NCBI GenBank assembly: GCA_964603725.1
Contig: CAZRWW010000001.1
Coordinates: 87,200-151,199, forward strand
Length of the DNA stretch: 64,000 nucleotides
Direction of reading: 5' to 3'
Origin: CAZDKK01 sp964603725
Lineage (GTDB): Bacteria; Eisenbacteria; RBG-16-71-46; CAIMUX01; WJJG01
A program made the position numbers and the translations under genes. Shown in pieces: positions 42,213-50,805 of this stretch. The notes below the pieces were generated by a model, which had not been told where the DNA came from, made no database searches, and was given only the letters and a program-made list of their open reading frames with translations. Each line of letters starts with the position of its first letter. The stretch's first letter is position 1.

Positions 42213-42995
42213 TCAGGCGCCGAACTCGCTGGACGTGGGCCGCCCGTCCTGGGCAAGGCCCTCGCGCGCCAGGACGCCCGCCAGGCCGGGAAAGAGCGCC
42301 AGGCGCTCGGGCGTGACCACCGCCGGATCCAGGTGGCTGGGGCGGATGTGCAGGCCGAGCACTTCCTGGATGCCGCGGGGGGTGCTGATGATGTCGATCG
42401 GCAGGTCGGTGTTCTCACGCGCCCCGGGCTCCTCGCAGATCTGCATGTCGTGCACGATGACCGCGACCGGAGTCTCCTCACCGAGAAAGCGCCGGCTGCG
42501 ACCCAGCGCGTAGACGATGTCGGCTTCGCCGGTCCCCTTGCCGACACGCGTGCCACGCGGGTCGACGCACACGGCGCCCACCACCATCAAGTCCACGGGG
42601 TCGGTCTGGCGGCCGTACAAGCAGCGCACGCCCGGAGGCGGATCGACGCGGGTGGCGTCGAAGGAGGTGGCCAACGCGATCGCTTGCTCGGGCTCCATCT
42701 GAGCAGGATCGATCTCCACGATCCAGCCCGTGGTCCGCGCGAGATCGGGAACGATCAGCGTCTTGCCATCGGCCACAACCGCCCGGCGCACGGGCGTCAG
42801 CACCGGTTCGCGCAACACGAGAACGCGCCGGGCCGCGCGCCAGGCCGTGTGAGCCTGCAGGTGTTCGACCGCCTGACCGGCCGCAGCGAAGGTCGGCGTC
42901 CGGCCGTGCGCGCCGGGAAAGCCGGCCACTCCGGCCCGCGTGAGCAGATCCCAGATGCGCCCGCGGATCTGGGCTTTGACGATCGAGCCTGGCAT
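42213..42995 (-). CDS. 5-formyltetrahydrofolate cyclo-ligase-like protein
   Basis: A 260-aa cytoplasmic protein matching the MTHFS family, especially the longer archaeal/MTHFSD-like branch. The N-terminus has KAQIRGRIWDLL. The middle has PVRRAVVADGKTLIVP. The C-terminal half has DPVDLMVVGAVCVDPRG, RVGKGTGEADIVYAL and VHDMQICEE with D-x-P-I-D-I-I-STP. The enzyme converts 5-formyl-THF to 5,10-methenyl-THF with ATP, but this branch may have a different role. The start has GGAGGAAC upstream. No other folate gene is adjacent. The divergent spacer on its right carries a 31-nt repeat. Confidence 0.82.
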   Translation of the reverse strand: MPGSIVKAQIRGRIWDLLTRAGVAGFPGAHGRTPTFAAAGQAVEHLQAHTAWRAARRVLVLREPVLTPVRRAVVADGKTLIVPDLARTTGWIVEIDPAQMEPEQAIALATSFDATRVDPPPGVRCLYGRQTDPVDLMVVGAVCVDPRGTRVGKGTGEADIVYALGRSRRFLGEETPVAVIVHDMQICEEPGARENTDLPIDIISTPRGIQEVLGLHIRPSHLDPAVVTPERLALFPGLAGVLAREGLAQDGRPTSSEFGA

Positions 42996-43041
42996 ACCGT
43001 TCCTCCGCTCCGAGCATAGCGCCTGTGCAGGCGTGACGCCA

Positions 43042-43118
43042 GGGGTCGGAATCGCCTGGGCGCAGGCCTGCCGGGGTCGGAATCGCCTGGGCGCAGGCCT
43101 GCCGGGGTCGGAATCGCC
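43042..43118. repeat. Tandem repeat, 2.5 x 31 nt
   Basis: Two exact 31-nt units start at 43042 and 43073 (GGGGTCGGAATCGCCTGGG, ending GCAGGCCTGCC), with half of a third from 43104. It sits between the cyclo-ligase-like gene and the disrupted lipoprotein gene. Confidence 0.92.
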
Positions 43119-43147
43119 GTAACGAACCGGCGGCGTCGGCTGTCTCG

Positions 43148-44893
43148 ATACGCAGCGGGGCCTGCCGGTCGCTGGTCTGTCTCGGCGGCTGCCAGGAAGA
43201 CCAGTCCGGCGGCACCTCCCCCGGCGACACCACAGCCCCCGCGGCCATATGCGACCTGGCATGCGCGTCCGTGAGTGCCCGCGCGGCGGTCCTGGTCTGG
43301 ACGGCGCCCGGCGACGACGAGGCAGAGGGCCAGGCCGCGACCTATGACCTGCGTCGGGCCGCCGGGTCAGCCGCGGAGTTTCGGTGGGACGAGGCCGGCC
43401 AGATCGTCGCTCGGTCGAGCCCCCGGTCCGCCGGAATCCGGGAGAGCCTCACCGTCGCGGACCTCGACCCTGCCGTGCGCTAAACCTTTGCCGTGAAGAC
43501 CGCGGACGAGGAGGGCAACTGGTCGGCGATCTCCAACCTCCTCGAGATCGAGACGAGCGACGTTCCCGGCGAATGCTCCATCACTCCCTCGGCGCTCGAC
43601 TTCGGGTCGGTCGTCGCCGGCTCGTATGGCGATGCGACCTTCACAATCGCCAATCGCGGGGCCGTGGATCTGCGCGGCACGCTCGGCGGGGACGCCGGCG
43701 CCTTCAGCATCATCCAGGGCGGCGGGGACTACACGCTGGCCCCGGGCGAGTCGCTGGAGGTGGCCGTTCGCTACTCCCCGGCCGCGGCGGGCGCCCACAG
43801 CGGCGTGATCGAGACCGGCGACGACGCCTGCACCGACGTCGCCTGCACGGGTACCTCGGTCGCCCCGTCCTCCGCGGGCTGTACGCTCTTCTCGGTCAAC
43901 GGCTCGCGGCAGACCTTGCTCGTCGACATGGACAAGACGGTCGTTCACGGCTGGTCGCACAGTCGCTCGGGAGGCTACTCCGCCTACCTGCTCGAGGACG
44001 GCAGCCTCCTGCGAACCGCCATGGGGGGCAGTTCCGCGATGAACGCCGGTGGAGCCCAGGGCGTGGTGGAGCGCGTGGGACCCACCGGCACGATGCTATG
44101 GGAGTACACATACAGCACCAACGCCCACCGCGCCCACCATGACATCGAGCCCATGCCCAACGGCAACGTGCTCATGATCGCCTGGGAGCGCAAGACCGCC
44201 GCCCAGGCCGCCCAGGCCGGCCGAGCCCGGGCGGCCGAGATCTGGCCCGACCACATCATCGAGGTTCAGCCTTCGGGTTCGAGTGGCGGCGCGATCGTCT
44301 GGGAATGGCACGCCTGGGACCACCTGATCCAGGACCGGGACCCCACGAAGGGCAACTACGGGGTCGTCGCCGATCACCCCGAGCTGCTCGATGTCAACAT
44401 GGGCAGCGCCAGCGGCCGGGGCGGCGACATCCTCTACCGCTGGGGCTGCCCCGCCAACTACGATGCCCCGGGCACCCGCGTCTTCGATGTCGCCCACTGC
44501 GCCGTGTGGGTTCCCGACGGATGTCCCGGCGCCGGGAACATCCTCGTCTTCAACAATCGCGAGCACCAGGGCACCTCCGCCGTCATCGAGCTCGTGCCGC
44601 CCGCGGACGGCCTGGGCAACTACTACCGCGAGATCGGCGCCGCCTATGGTCCGGCCGTGCCGGCGTGGTCTTATACCGCGGCTGGCTTCTACTCGGCCCA
44701 CCTGGGCGGCTGCCAGCGGCTCCCCGGCGGGAACACGCTGATCGTGGAGTCGGTCGCGGGCAACATCTTGGAGGTCGACGGCACCGGGGCAGTCCAGTGG
44801 AGCTATGCGCGCGGAGGGGAGATCGCCCGCGCGCTGCGATATGGCCGGGAGTACGCGGGGTTGGCGGTGCTGGGAGTGGGCGGGGGCGAGTGA
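43148..44893 (+). pseudogene. Nonsense-interrupted arylsulfotransferase-like lipoprotein gene
   Basis: One frame runs from about 43148 to 44893, broken only by TAA at 43481-43483. Before the stop are a lipobox-like CLGGC and a fibronectin III domain (AAICDLA, VLVWTAPGDDE, ESLTVADLDPAVR). After it the same domain continues without gap (TFAVKTADEEGNWSAISN), where the equivalent domain at 5243-6781 has a Tyr; one base change of TAC/TAT to TAA explains it. A choice-of-anchor/ASPM-type Ig domain (FGSVVAGSYGDATFTIANRG) and an arylsulfotransferase-like beta-propeller (AHHDIEPMPNGN, HLGGCQRLPGGNTL) follow. The expected start codon reads ATA at 43148. GTG 43493 could still express the distal part. Confidence 0.7.
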
Positions 44894-44904
44894 GCCGGGG
44901 CGGT

Positions 44905-47052
44905 CTAGCGCAGCCGCAGGATCCGCCCCACGGCGTCGCCGGCAGGCGCGTTCAGCCGGAGCAGATAGACGCCCGCCGGCGCTTCCCGTCCCGCGGCGTC
45001 GCGGCCGTCCCAGATGAGACGATGCGTCCCGGCGGCAAGGCGCCCGTCGGCCAGCGTCCGCACGACGCGGCCGTCCACCGCCAGCACCCGCAGGACGCCC
45101 TCGGTCGCCCGCGGCAGGTCGAGCCGGATCGCGGTGGCGTCCGCGAACGGGTTGGGCGCGGAACGAAGACGGATGCGGCGAAGACGCGGCGGCGCGTCCA
45201 CGCCTTGCAGGCCGCTCTCGATCGAGACGATCTCAACATCGTCGACCGCCCCTTCGATGTTGGAGGCGTGTAGGTAGTCCGACGCCACGAAGCGCAGCTG
45301 GACCTGGGCGGGCAGGTCGACGTACGCGCCGAGCTCGAACACCTGCGCGACCCAGGCCGCCACGCCGGCGTAGGTGTGCTCGAGCGAGACCCAGTTCGTG
45401 CCATCGCCGGTGATGTCCACCTGCCAGCAGTCTTCGCCCGCCCACTGGCCGGCGTCATTGGTGTACCAGCGGTAGTAGGTCAGCGTGGCCGCCTCGGCCG
45501 ACCCGAGATCCACTACCGGCGAGAGCAGCGTCGTGCGGCCGCCATCGACGTCGTGGTCCCAGAAGCTGGCGCCCGCGGCGCATCCGGTGCAGTAGCAGAG
45601 CTCGCCCGGCGCGGGCGTATGGTCCTCGCCCGGATTGCCCTGGCGACCCATGGCGCCGTAGGTGGCCTCGGGACTCCCCCGCTCCCAAATGCCGCCCGTG
45701 GCGTCGTCGCCGGGCGCGCCACAGGTCCAGTCCGCCAGCGTCTCGACATCGTCGCTGAAGAAGGTCCGCAGGATGCGGAAACTGTGCACGCGCCCGGGCG
45801 CGCCGTCCGGGTCGACGTCGCCGAAACCGGTGATGTCCACGGCGGACAGCCAGTATTCGACGGTCGCGCCCAGCGGCCGTGGCGGAATCTGAGCCCGGTA
45901 GCTTTGCGTCTCGCCCGGGCGCAGCGGCGTCATCGGCACCTCGCTCCAGTCCGCGCCAACGCGGTAGTGCAGCCTCACGCGCTCGGGGTCGATGGAAAAG
46001 TGACGCGAGTGGACCTCGCACTGCACGTCATAGGGTTCGGTGGTGTTGTCGGTGTCGGGCAGCGGACAATGCCGGATCTCCACGGCGCCCGGGCCGCCGT
46101 AGAGGATCTCCTGGGCGAAGGCGCCGATGTTGCACGATCCGTAGCCGGCATAGAAGTACCCGCCCTCTCCCCAGCCCGGGCCCCAGCTGTTCTTGGCGAT
46201 CCAGGCGCCGCGGCCGTCGCACAGGCCATCGTCCCACCCGACCAAGAGCACGATGTGGTTGACGGGCGCGGTCGGGCTGTTTTCGTAGCAGCCGCCCGTG
46301 TAGGAGTAGAATTCCTCCGTGACCGTGCAGGCGACGGTGATGGGGTGATCGAGGATCTTCTCCTTCAGTGTCGTGATATCGCTCCCCACCAGGCGGTGTC
46401 CATCCACGGTGTCCACGAACTCGCAGCTATCCTGCGTGCAGGGCTGGGAGTCGTCAGCCGTGTAGGGCATGCACGTTTCGGCCACCGCCCCGGGATCCAT
46501 GAAGAGCTCGTAGGCCGCATCGGGCCAGCCGCCCCGGCAGTCGTAGCGGCGAATGTTGCAGACCAGCACCTGCTGCTCCGAGAGGTCGTGCTCGACGCCC
46601 GTTCGGATCTTGATCACGGATTCAAAGGCCGCCGTGGCCGCAAAGTCCCAGCAGCTCCCGCAGGCGCCCTGATTCTTGACCGGGGTGACACCGCCGTGCT
46701 CACGCCAGTCCCAGCGCGCGGGCAGCTCGCGCAGAGAAGGCCGCCGCACATGGGCGTCCGGGGGCAGCATCCCCGTCTCACCCGGCGGCAGGGGCAGCGG
46801 CGCCAGCGGCGGGCGGAGCTCGGGCGGCAACCTGTTGACCGAGGTGATCCCGGCCTCCCAGCCCAGGCTCCCGGCCTGGATCGCGGCGCGGGCGGCCGCG
46901 ATCTCCTCGGCTGGATCATGGCGGAGCGCGCGGGGCAATTCCTCGCGGCCGTCGCCCGCCAGCGCGACGGCGACCCACAGCGGCAGCAGAACCATGGCAG
47001 CCAGAGCCAGTTCAGCCGGACGGCGTGACTCGCCGGGATTGCACCCCCGCAT
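44905..47052 (-). CDS. Secreted papain-like (C1A) cysteine protease with FlgD-type C-terminus
   Basis: A 715-aa exported protease. The signal peptide spans residues 1-32. A propeptide-like region precedes the C1A domain: Gln128 and Cys134 in KNQGACGSCW, His266 in PVNHIVLLVGWDD and Asn288 in AKNSWGPGWGEGGYF make the complete catalytic set. Disulfide-type cysteines are frequent (CRGGWPD, CMPYTADDSQPC). A central beta-rich region follows, then a jelly-roll or MAM-like domain (VDLGSAEAATLTYYRWYTND). Finally a FlgD-like Ig module (SAPNPFADATAIRLDL, GVYLLRLNAP) would retain it on the cell surface or in a secretion route. The start has AGGAGGT upstream. Probably extracellular protein degradation. 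Confidence 0.93.
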   Translation of the reverse strand: MRGCNPGESRRPAELALAAMVLLPLWVAVALAGDGREELPRALRHDPAEEIAAARAAIQAGSLGWEAGITSVNRLPPELRPPLAPLPLPPGETGMLPPDAHVRRPSLRELPARWDWREHGGVTPVKNQGACGSCWDFAATAAFESVIKIRTGVEHDLSEQQVLVCNIRRYDCRGGWPDAAYELFMDPGAVAETCMPYTADDSQPCTQDSCEFVDTVDGHRLVGSDITTLKEKILDHPITVACTVTEEFYSYTGGCYENSPTAPVNHIVLLVGWDDGLCDGRGAWIAKNSWGPGWGEGGYFYAGYGSCNIGAFAQEILYGGPGAVEIRHCPLPDTDNTTEPYDVQCEVHSRHFSIDPERVRLHYRVGADWSEVPMTPLRPGETQSYRAQIPPRPLGATVEYWLSAVDITGFGDVDPDGAPGRVHSFRILRTFFSDDVETLADWTCGAPGDDATGGIWERGSPEATYGAMGRQGNPGEDHTPAPGELCYCTGCAAGASFWDHDVDGGRTTLLSPVVDLGSAEAATLTYYRWYTNDAGQWAGEDCWQVDITGDGTNWVSLEHTYAGVAAWVAQVFELGAYVDLPAQVQLRFVASDYLHASNIEGAVDDVEIVSIESGLQGVDAPPRLRRIRLRSAPNPFADATAIRLDLPRATEGVLRVLAVDGRVVRTLADGRLAAGTHRLIWDGRDAAGREAPAGVYLLRLNAPAGDAVGRILRLR

Positions 47053-47277
47053 GCAGCACCTCCTGACAGATCTGGCGCGCTGGCGATGCCCCCCGGGGGG
47101 GGTGCGGGGGAATCATGGGGCCCGGGACAGCGGACCCTTGTACATAGGATAGCTCGTTCCGGGCCCACTGTCACGTCCGCGCTGGTGGACGCTGCGAGGC
47201 CGAACGACGGGCCGCCATGGGACCTCGCCCCGCGGACCGCCGCCACGACCCGCGGCGGGAGCCCGGCGCAATCTTCC

Positions 47278-47940
47278 CTAGCCCCCCAACATCGCCCCCA
47301 TGAGCGGTCGAGCCCAGGAGTCCACGACGAAGGTCAGGCGGCCGATCAGCAGGGACACGCGACCCATGACCGTGTAGCCAAAGCTCGCGCCGAACGAGAT
47401 CATCAAGAAATAGATGCCGATCCGCGCCGCCGGCTTGAGCGGTCCCTTGTGCGGGCTCGAGAAGAAGAAGTAGATCAAGACCGTGACGACGCCGACCACC
47501 ACGACAAGATTGCCGAGCATCGGACCCACGCCGCCGGCGCTGCCGGGGAGCAGCGGGAGCATCGTCCCCCGCGCCTGGGGCAAGATCTCGCCGTGCAGGC
47601 GCTGGGTGAGATTGACGCCGATGTAGTAGCCGACGTAGATCGCCAGCGCCCAGTTGGACAGCCAGGCCACCTTGGGAATGTAGCGCAGGTATAGGATCAG
47701 ACCCAGCGCCAGTGGGATGAGCAGGATGAAATGGCGCGAGAAATCCGTGAACAGCGGCCGGAAGAGATTCGGCTCGAGCGTGTTCAATCGCGCCAAGCCG
47801 ATGTAGTAGCCGAACGACACGCCCGCGAAGATGCTCTCGGCCACGCGATAGACGACATTGTCCTTATACAGGAAGCTGAAGCAGGCCAGCGTCAGGAAGG
47901 CCGCAAACCACTCACCGATCCCGGGCAGTTGCAGTTCCAC
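47278..47940 (-). CDS. Polytopic membrane protein, fourth gene of an unknown cassette
   Basis: A 220-aa protein with about 6-7 hydrophobic helices (such as WFAAFLTLACFSFLY, FILLIPLALGLILYL, NLVVVVGVVTVLIYFFF). The conserved-looking stretches VAESIFAGVSFGYYIGL and GASFGYTVMGRVSLLIGR lie in or between helices. The start is GTG 47940, with AGGAGGG 7 nt upstream overlapping the stop of the preceding gene. I do not recognise a named family. Position and tight spacing (12 nt) tie it to the three genes transcribed before it, probably as one membrane complex. Confidence 0.78.
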   Translation of the reverse strand: MELQLPGIGEWFAAFLTLACFSFLYKDNVVYRVAESIFAGVSFGYYIGLARLNTLEPNLFRPLFTDFSRHFILLIPLALGLILYLRYIPKVAWLSNWALAIYVGYYIGVNLTQRLHGEILPQARGTMLPLLPGSAGGVGPMLGNLVVVVGVVTVLIYFFFSSPHKGPLKPAARIGIYFLMISFGASFGYTVMGRVSLLIGRLTFVVDSWARPLMGAMLGG

Positions 47941-47952
47941 GGGGGAACCCTC

Positions 47953-48798
47953 CTATCGCATCCGTCGCGTGACGAGGTACATGGCGTTGCCGAACAGGAT
48001 GAACAGGATGATGATCACATGGACGATCGACTGGACGTCCATGCCCATCGTCGCCGTCCGCGAGAGCGAGCTCAGGTCGGGATAGTGCTGGGCGACCAGC
48101 TCCTCGTACTCGGAGGCGCCCTTCATGCCGCCCATCACCCCGACCGCCTGGCCCGCCTCCATGTAGGCGTAGTACTTCGGCGCCGAGACGGCCGTCGAGC
48201 CCACCGCGACGTCGACGCCGAACTGCGCGTTGACCAGGTTGATCCACCACTCGCCCAGGACACTGGTGGCCAGCGAAACCAGGAACTCGACGTCGCTGTA
48301 GTTGCGGATGCCCTGCATGGCCGGAATCTCACCGATCGGCCGGCCGCCGGCGTCGGTGGGGAACACCGCGGCGATGTCCTGGCCCAGCAGCTTCATCGCC
48401 GCCTGGGCGCCGTCCTTGTAGCCGAGGTTGACGAAGTCGCTGCCGTCCCGGGCGTTCATCTCGGCGGCATACTGGCTGAACCGCGCGATGGCCATATCCA
48501 CGCCCCCCAGCGGGAAGAGCGACAGGCCGAGGACGCGCACGCCCTTCTGGCGGCAGTGGCGCAGAATCGAGTTGGCCATCGGGTCGAGCTCGGGGCCGTC
48601 GGAGGGGCCGTAGTCGAAGGAGAGCATGATCGCATCGCCGGCCTGCAGACCTTCGATCTTGTCGAAGATCGACTTCACCGGCGGCGAGACGCGCGTCCCG
48701 AGCCCGATCGGAGAGAGGATCGGGACCAGGGCGCCCAGGAACACCAGCAGGAAGATGACCCGCCGGTCGACCAGCAGCAGCTTCTGCGCCCAGTGCAT
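47953..48798 (-). CDS. Extracytoplasmic domain membrane protein, third gene of the cassette
   Basis: A 281-aa protein. One helix near residues 12-32 (VIFLLVFLGALVPILSPIG) and one near 258-275 (IVHVIIILFILFGNAMYLV) enclose a roughly 220-residue alpha/beta domain with AGDAIMLSFDYGPSDGPEL, KGVRVLGLSLFPLGGVDMA and VGSTAVSAPKYYAYMEAG. The domain most likely faces the periplasm. It resembles a periplasmic-binding-like or Rossmann-like fold, but I cannot name a family or ligand. The ribosome site GAGG overlaps the stop of the previous gene (9-nt gap), so translation is coupled. Confidence 0.78.
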   Translation of the reverse strand: MHWAQKLLLVDRRVIFLLVFLGALVPILSPIGLGTRVSPPVKSIFDKIEGLQAGDAIMLSFDYGPSDGPELDPMANSILRHCRQKGVRVLGLSLFPLGGVDMAIARFSQYAAEMNARDGSDFVNLGYKDGAQAAMKLLGQDIAAVFPTDAGGRPIGEIPAMQGIRNYSDVEFLVSLATSVLGEWWINLVNAQFGVDVAVGSTAVSAPKYYAYMEAGQAVGVMGGMKGASEYEELVAQHYPDLSSLSRTATMGMDVQSIVHVIIILFILFGNAMYLVTRRMR

Positions 48799-48807
48799 GG
48801 CTGACCT

Positions 48808-49479
48808 CTAGCTCTTGCCCAGGTAGGGCCGCTCGATCCCGACCATCACGCGGATCGACATCGATGCCGCGCCGAGCGCGGCGCCGATGATCACCCCGCG
48901 CTGGGCCGCGGTATTGGGGTACTTCATGATCCACTCGGCCACATCAGCGATCCCCGGGATGTGCAGGCTCGCGATGCCCGGCAGCAGGCGCTGGCCGAGC
49001 GGCACGCGTCCCACCATGATGATCAGCGCGCCCACGAGCAGCAGCGAAGCCTCGATGTTGCGCACGCGGAAGGCGCGGTAGGACGCGGAGGCCACATAGA
49101 AGGCGAGCAGCGAGAACATCGTCGCCTGCAGCGGGGAGTACATGTACTGAAAGAGCCACGTGAAGGGCTCGAGGCGCGTCGTGCCGTCGGCGAGCTCCCG
49201 GGTGCCCTGACCGCCGAACAGCCCGAAGGAAGCCATCAGCCCGAACGAGGCCAGGGTGATCAGGCCGTATATCCAGCCCCTGCTCCGCCGCCGGACCTTG
49301 TGGAGGTTGACTTGCACCAGGCTCACGAAGCCGAGGAGCAGCGCGAAGCTGGCGATGATCACCATCCACTCATCCAGCTCCTGATTGGTCTGGTTGAGCC
49401 ACTCCGGCGGCAGGAGGAAGGCGATCACCGGGATGATGCCGGCCGTGATCGCGAGCAAGATCGGCACCTGTCTCTTCAT
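48808..49479 (-). CDS. Six-helix membrane protein, second gene of the cassette
   Basis: A 223-aa protein with about six transmembrane helices (VPILLAITAGIIPVIAFLL, WMVIIASFALLLGFVSLVQ, WIYGLITLASFGLMASFG, and three more). Between them are short basic loops (NLHKVRRRSRG). The ATG at 49479 has GGTGGA upstream; a start at 49512 would add 11 polar residues. It lies 92 nt after the first cassette gene and 9 nt before the next. No catalytic motif or named family is recognised. Confidence 0.77.
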   Translation of the reverse strand: MKRQVPILLAITAGIIPVIAFLLPPEWLNQTNQELDEWMVIIASFALLLGFVSLVQVNLHKVRRRSRGWIYGLITLASFGLMASFGLFGGQGTRELADGTTRLEPFTWLFQYMYSPLQATMFSLLAFYVASASYRAFRVRNIEASLLLVGALIIMVGRVPLGQRLLPGIASLHIPGIADVAEWIMKYPNTAAQRGVIIGAALGAASMSIRVMVGIERPYLGKS

Positions 49480-49571
49480 CGATCCACCTTTCGAGTCCTC
49501 CGCGTCGTCCACCGCGCGCGGACCGCCGCCCGCCCGTCCCGGGGCCGGCGCCCCGCGAACTCCCGGCCCGC

Positions 49572-50759
49572 TTACAAGGCCGCGAACCAGTCGACGTAGC
49601 CGCGCACGCCCAACGAAGCCATGATCACTCCGACGATCACCGCGACCAGGATGGCCGCTTTCATCATGTCCTGCCCCTTGATCGAGCCCAGGATGAGGGG
49701 GTCGCGCGACAGATAGGCGCTGGCGGCAAAGAGCTCCTCGCCCAGCATCGTGTAGTCGCAGGCGGCCACGAAGAAGGGCAGCTGCGTCACCTGGGCGGTG
49801 CCCGCGATCTGGATGGCGTTGATGCTCTGGCCGGTCTCGGAGAGGAAGAGCGACTCGGCCGCGAACCAGCCCAGCAGGAAGTTGGCCGCCGGGCGGTCGC
49901 GCACCATGATGCCGCTCACCGCGCCGGCGTAGGCGAATTGGTCCTGGGTGATGTAGTGGACCATGTCTTCGCTGAAGCCCTCCGGCGCGCCTGCCTCCAT
50001 GTAGGACTGCTTCACGATCTCGCGCGCGGCGGCCATGGTCAGCGGATCGGCGTTGGGCACCTCGAGCTGCGTGCCGTACTTGGCGGTCAACTTGGCGACG
50101 TAGCCGAGGATCCCCAGCGCCGCCAGCGTCTGGGGCTCGCTGATCGAGATGATGCCGGGAACGAAGAGGATCTTGCGCCCCATCTCCGTTGCGCGGCCCA
50201 CGGCTTCATCAATGGCATCGAGGCCGGCGATGCGCCGGATATACAGCTCGATCCCGCGTCGCGCCGCCATGATGAAGCCGATGACGAAGCCGCCCATGAG
50301 CAGGATCGCCACCAGAGCGTTGAGGCGGTAGAGGCGGAAGGCGTTCGCGCGCGGCGCAACGGGGGCCGAGAGCTCGCTGGTGAAGTGGAAGTCCCCACCC
50401 GGTTCGATGACCGCCCGGTAGACGTACTCGCGGCCCCGATCCAGACCCGGATCGACGAACCGGCCGTCCGAGTACCTCGCGCTGCCCGCGCGCACGAAGG
50501 TCGTGTCGCCCGCGGCGCGGCGCTCGATGACCAGTTCGGGGTCCTTCTGGTCGGGGTAGTGGGCCAGGGCCGGGGCGTACTGCGTCATCATCATGGTCGC
50601 GCCGATCGGGCTCAGGTCCCAGCCCACCGTGAGCGAGCGGCCGTCGTCGGAGGGCGTGTCGGCGACGGAGAGCCCAAGGCGCATTTCGTCCCCTCCGGCC
50701 CGCGCCGCCGCGAGCAGGAGCCCCGCGCAGAGCAGGCCGGTCCACGTGCGGATCCGCAT
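49572..50759 (-). CDS. Membrane protein with fibronectin-like ectodomain and DUF6754-like domain, first gene of the cassette
   Basis: A 395-aa protein. The signal peptide spans residues 1-21. A fibronectin III-like ectodomain follows (LTVGWDLSPIG, RGREYVYRAVIEPGG), then a helix near 148-167. A conserved cytoplasmic-side domain has ILFVPGIISISEPQTLAALG, DQFAYAGAVSGIMVRDRP, IQIAGTAQVTQLPFFVAAC and GEELFAASAYLSR. A C-terminal helix lies near 368-388. From memory this domain matches the family called DUF6754, of unknown function. The dense conserved motifs around GT-x-x-x-Q-LPFF-x-x-CDY suggest a real binding site. The start has GGGGGAG upstream. The M29 aminopeptidase ends 46 nt before it. Confidence 0.8.
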   Translation of the reverse strand: MRIRTWTGLLCAGLLLAAARAGGDEMRLGLSVADTPSDDGRSLTVGWDLSPIGATMMMTQYAPALAHYPDQKDPELVIERRAAGDTTFVRAGSARYSDGRFVDPGLDRGREYVYRAVIEPGGDFHFTSELSAPVAPRANAFRLYRLNALVAILLMGGFVIGFIMAARRGIELYIRRIAGLDAIDEAVGRATEMGRKILFVPGIISISEPQTLAALGILGYVAKLTAKYGTQLEVPNADPLTMAAAREIVKQSYMEAGAPEGFSEDMVHYITQDQFAYAGAVSGIMVRDRPAANFLLGWFAAESLFLSETGQSINAIQIAGTAQVTQLPFFVAACDYTMLGEELFAASAYLSRDPLILGSIKGQDMMKAAILVAVIVGVIMASLGVRGYVDWFAAL

Positions 50760-50805
50760 GTCGCTCCCCCGTGATTGGGCCCGGGAGCCGCCCCGGGCGG
50801 TCGGG

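Noticed and set aside
45376..47028. A 550-codon plus-strand frame opposite the C1 protease
   Set aside because: The protease has a complete catalytic set and ribosome site; the antisense frame has neither domain nor start signal.
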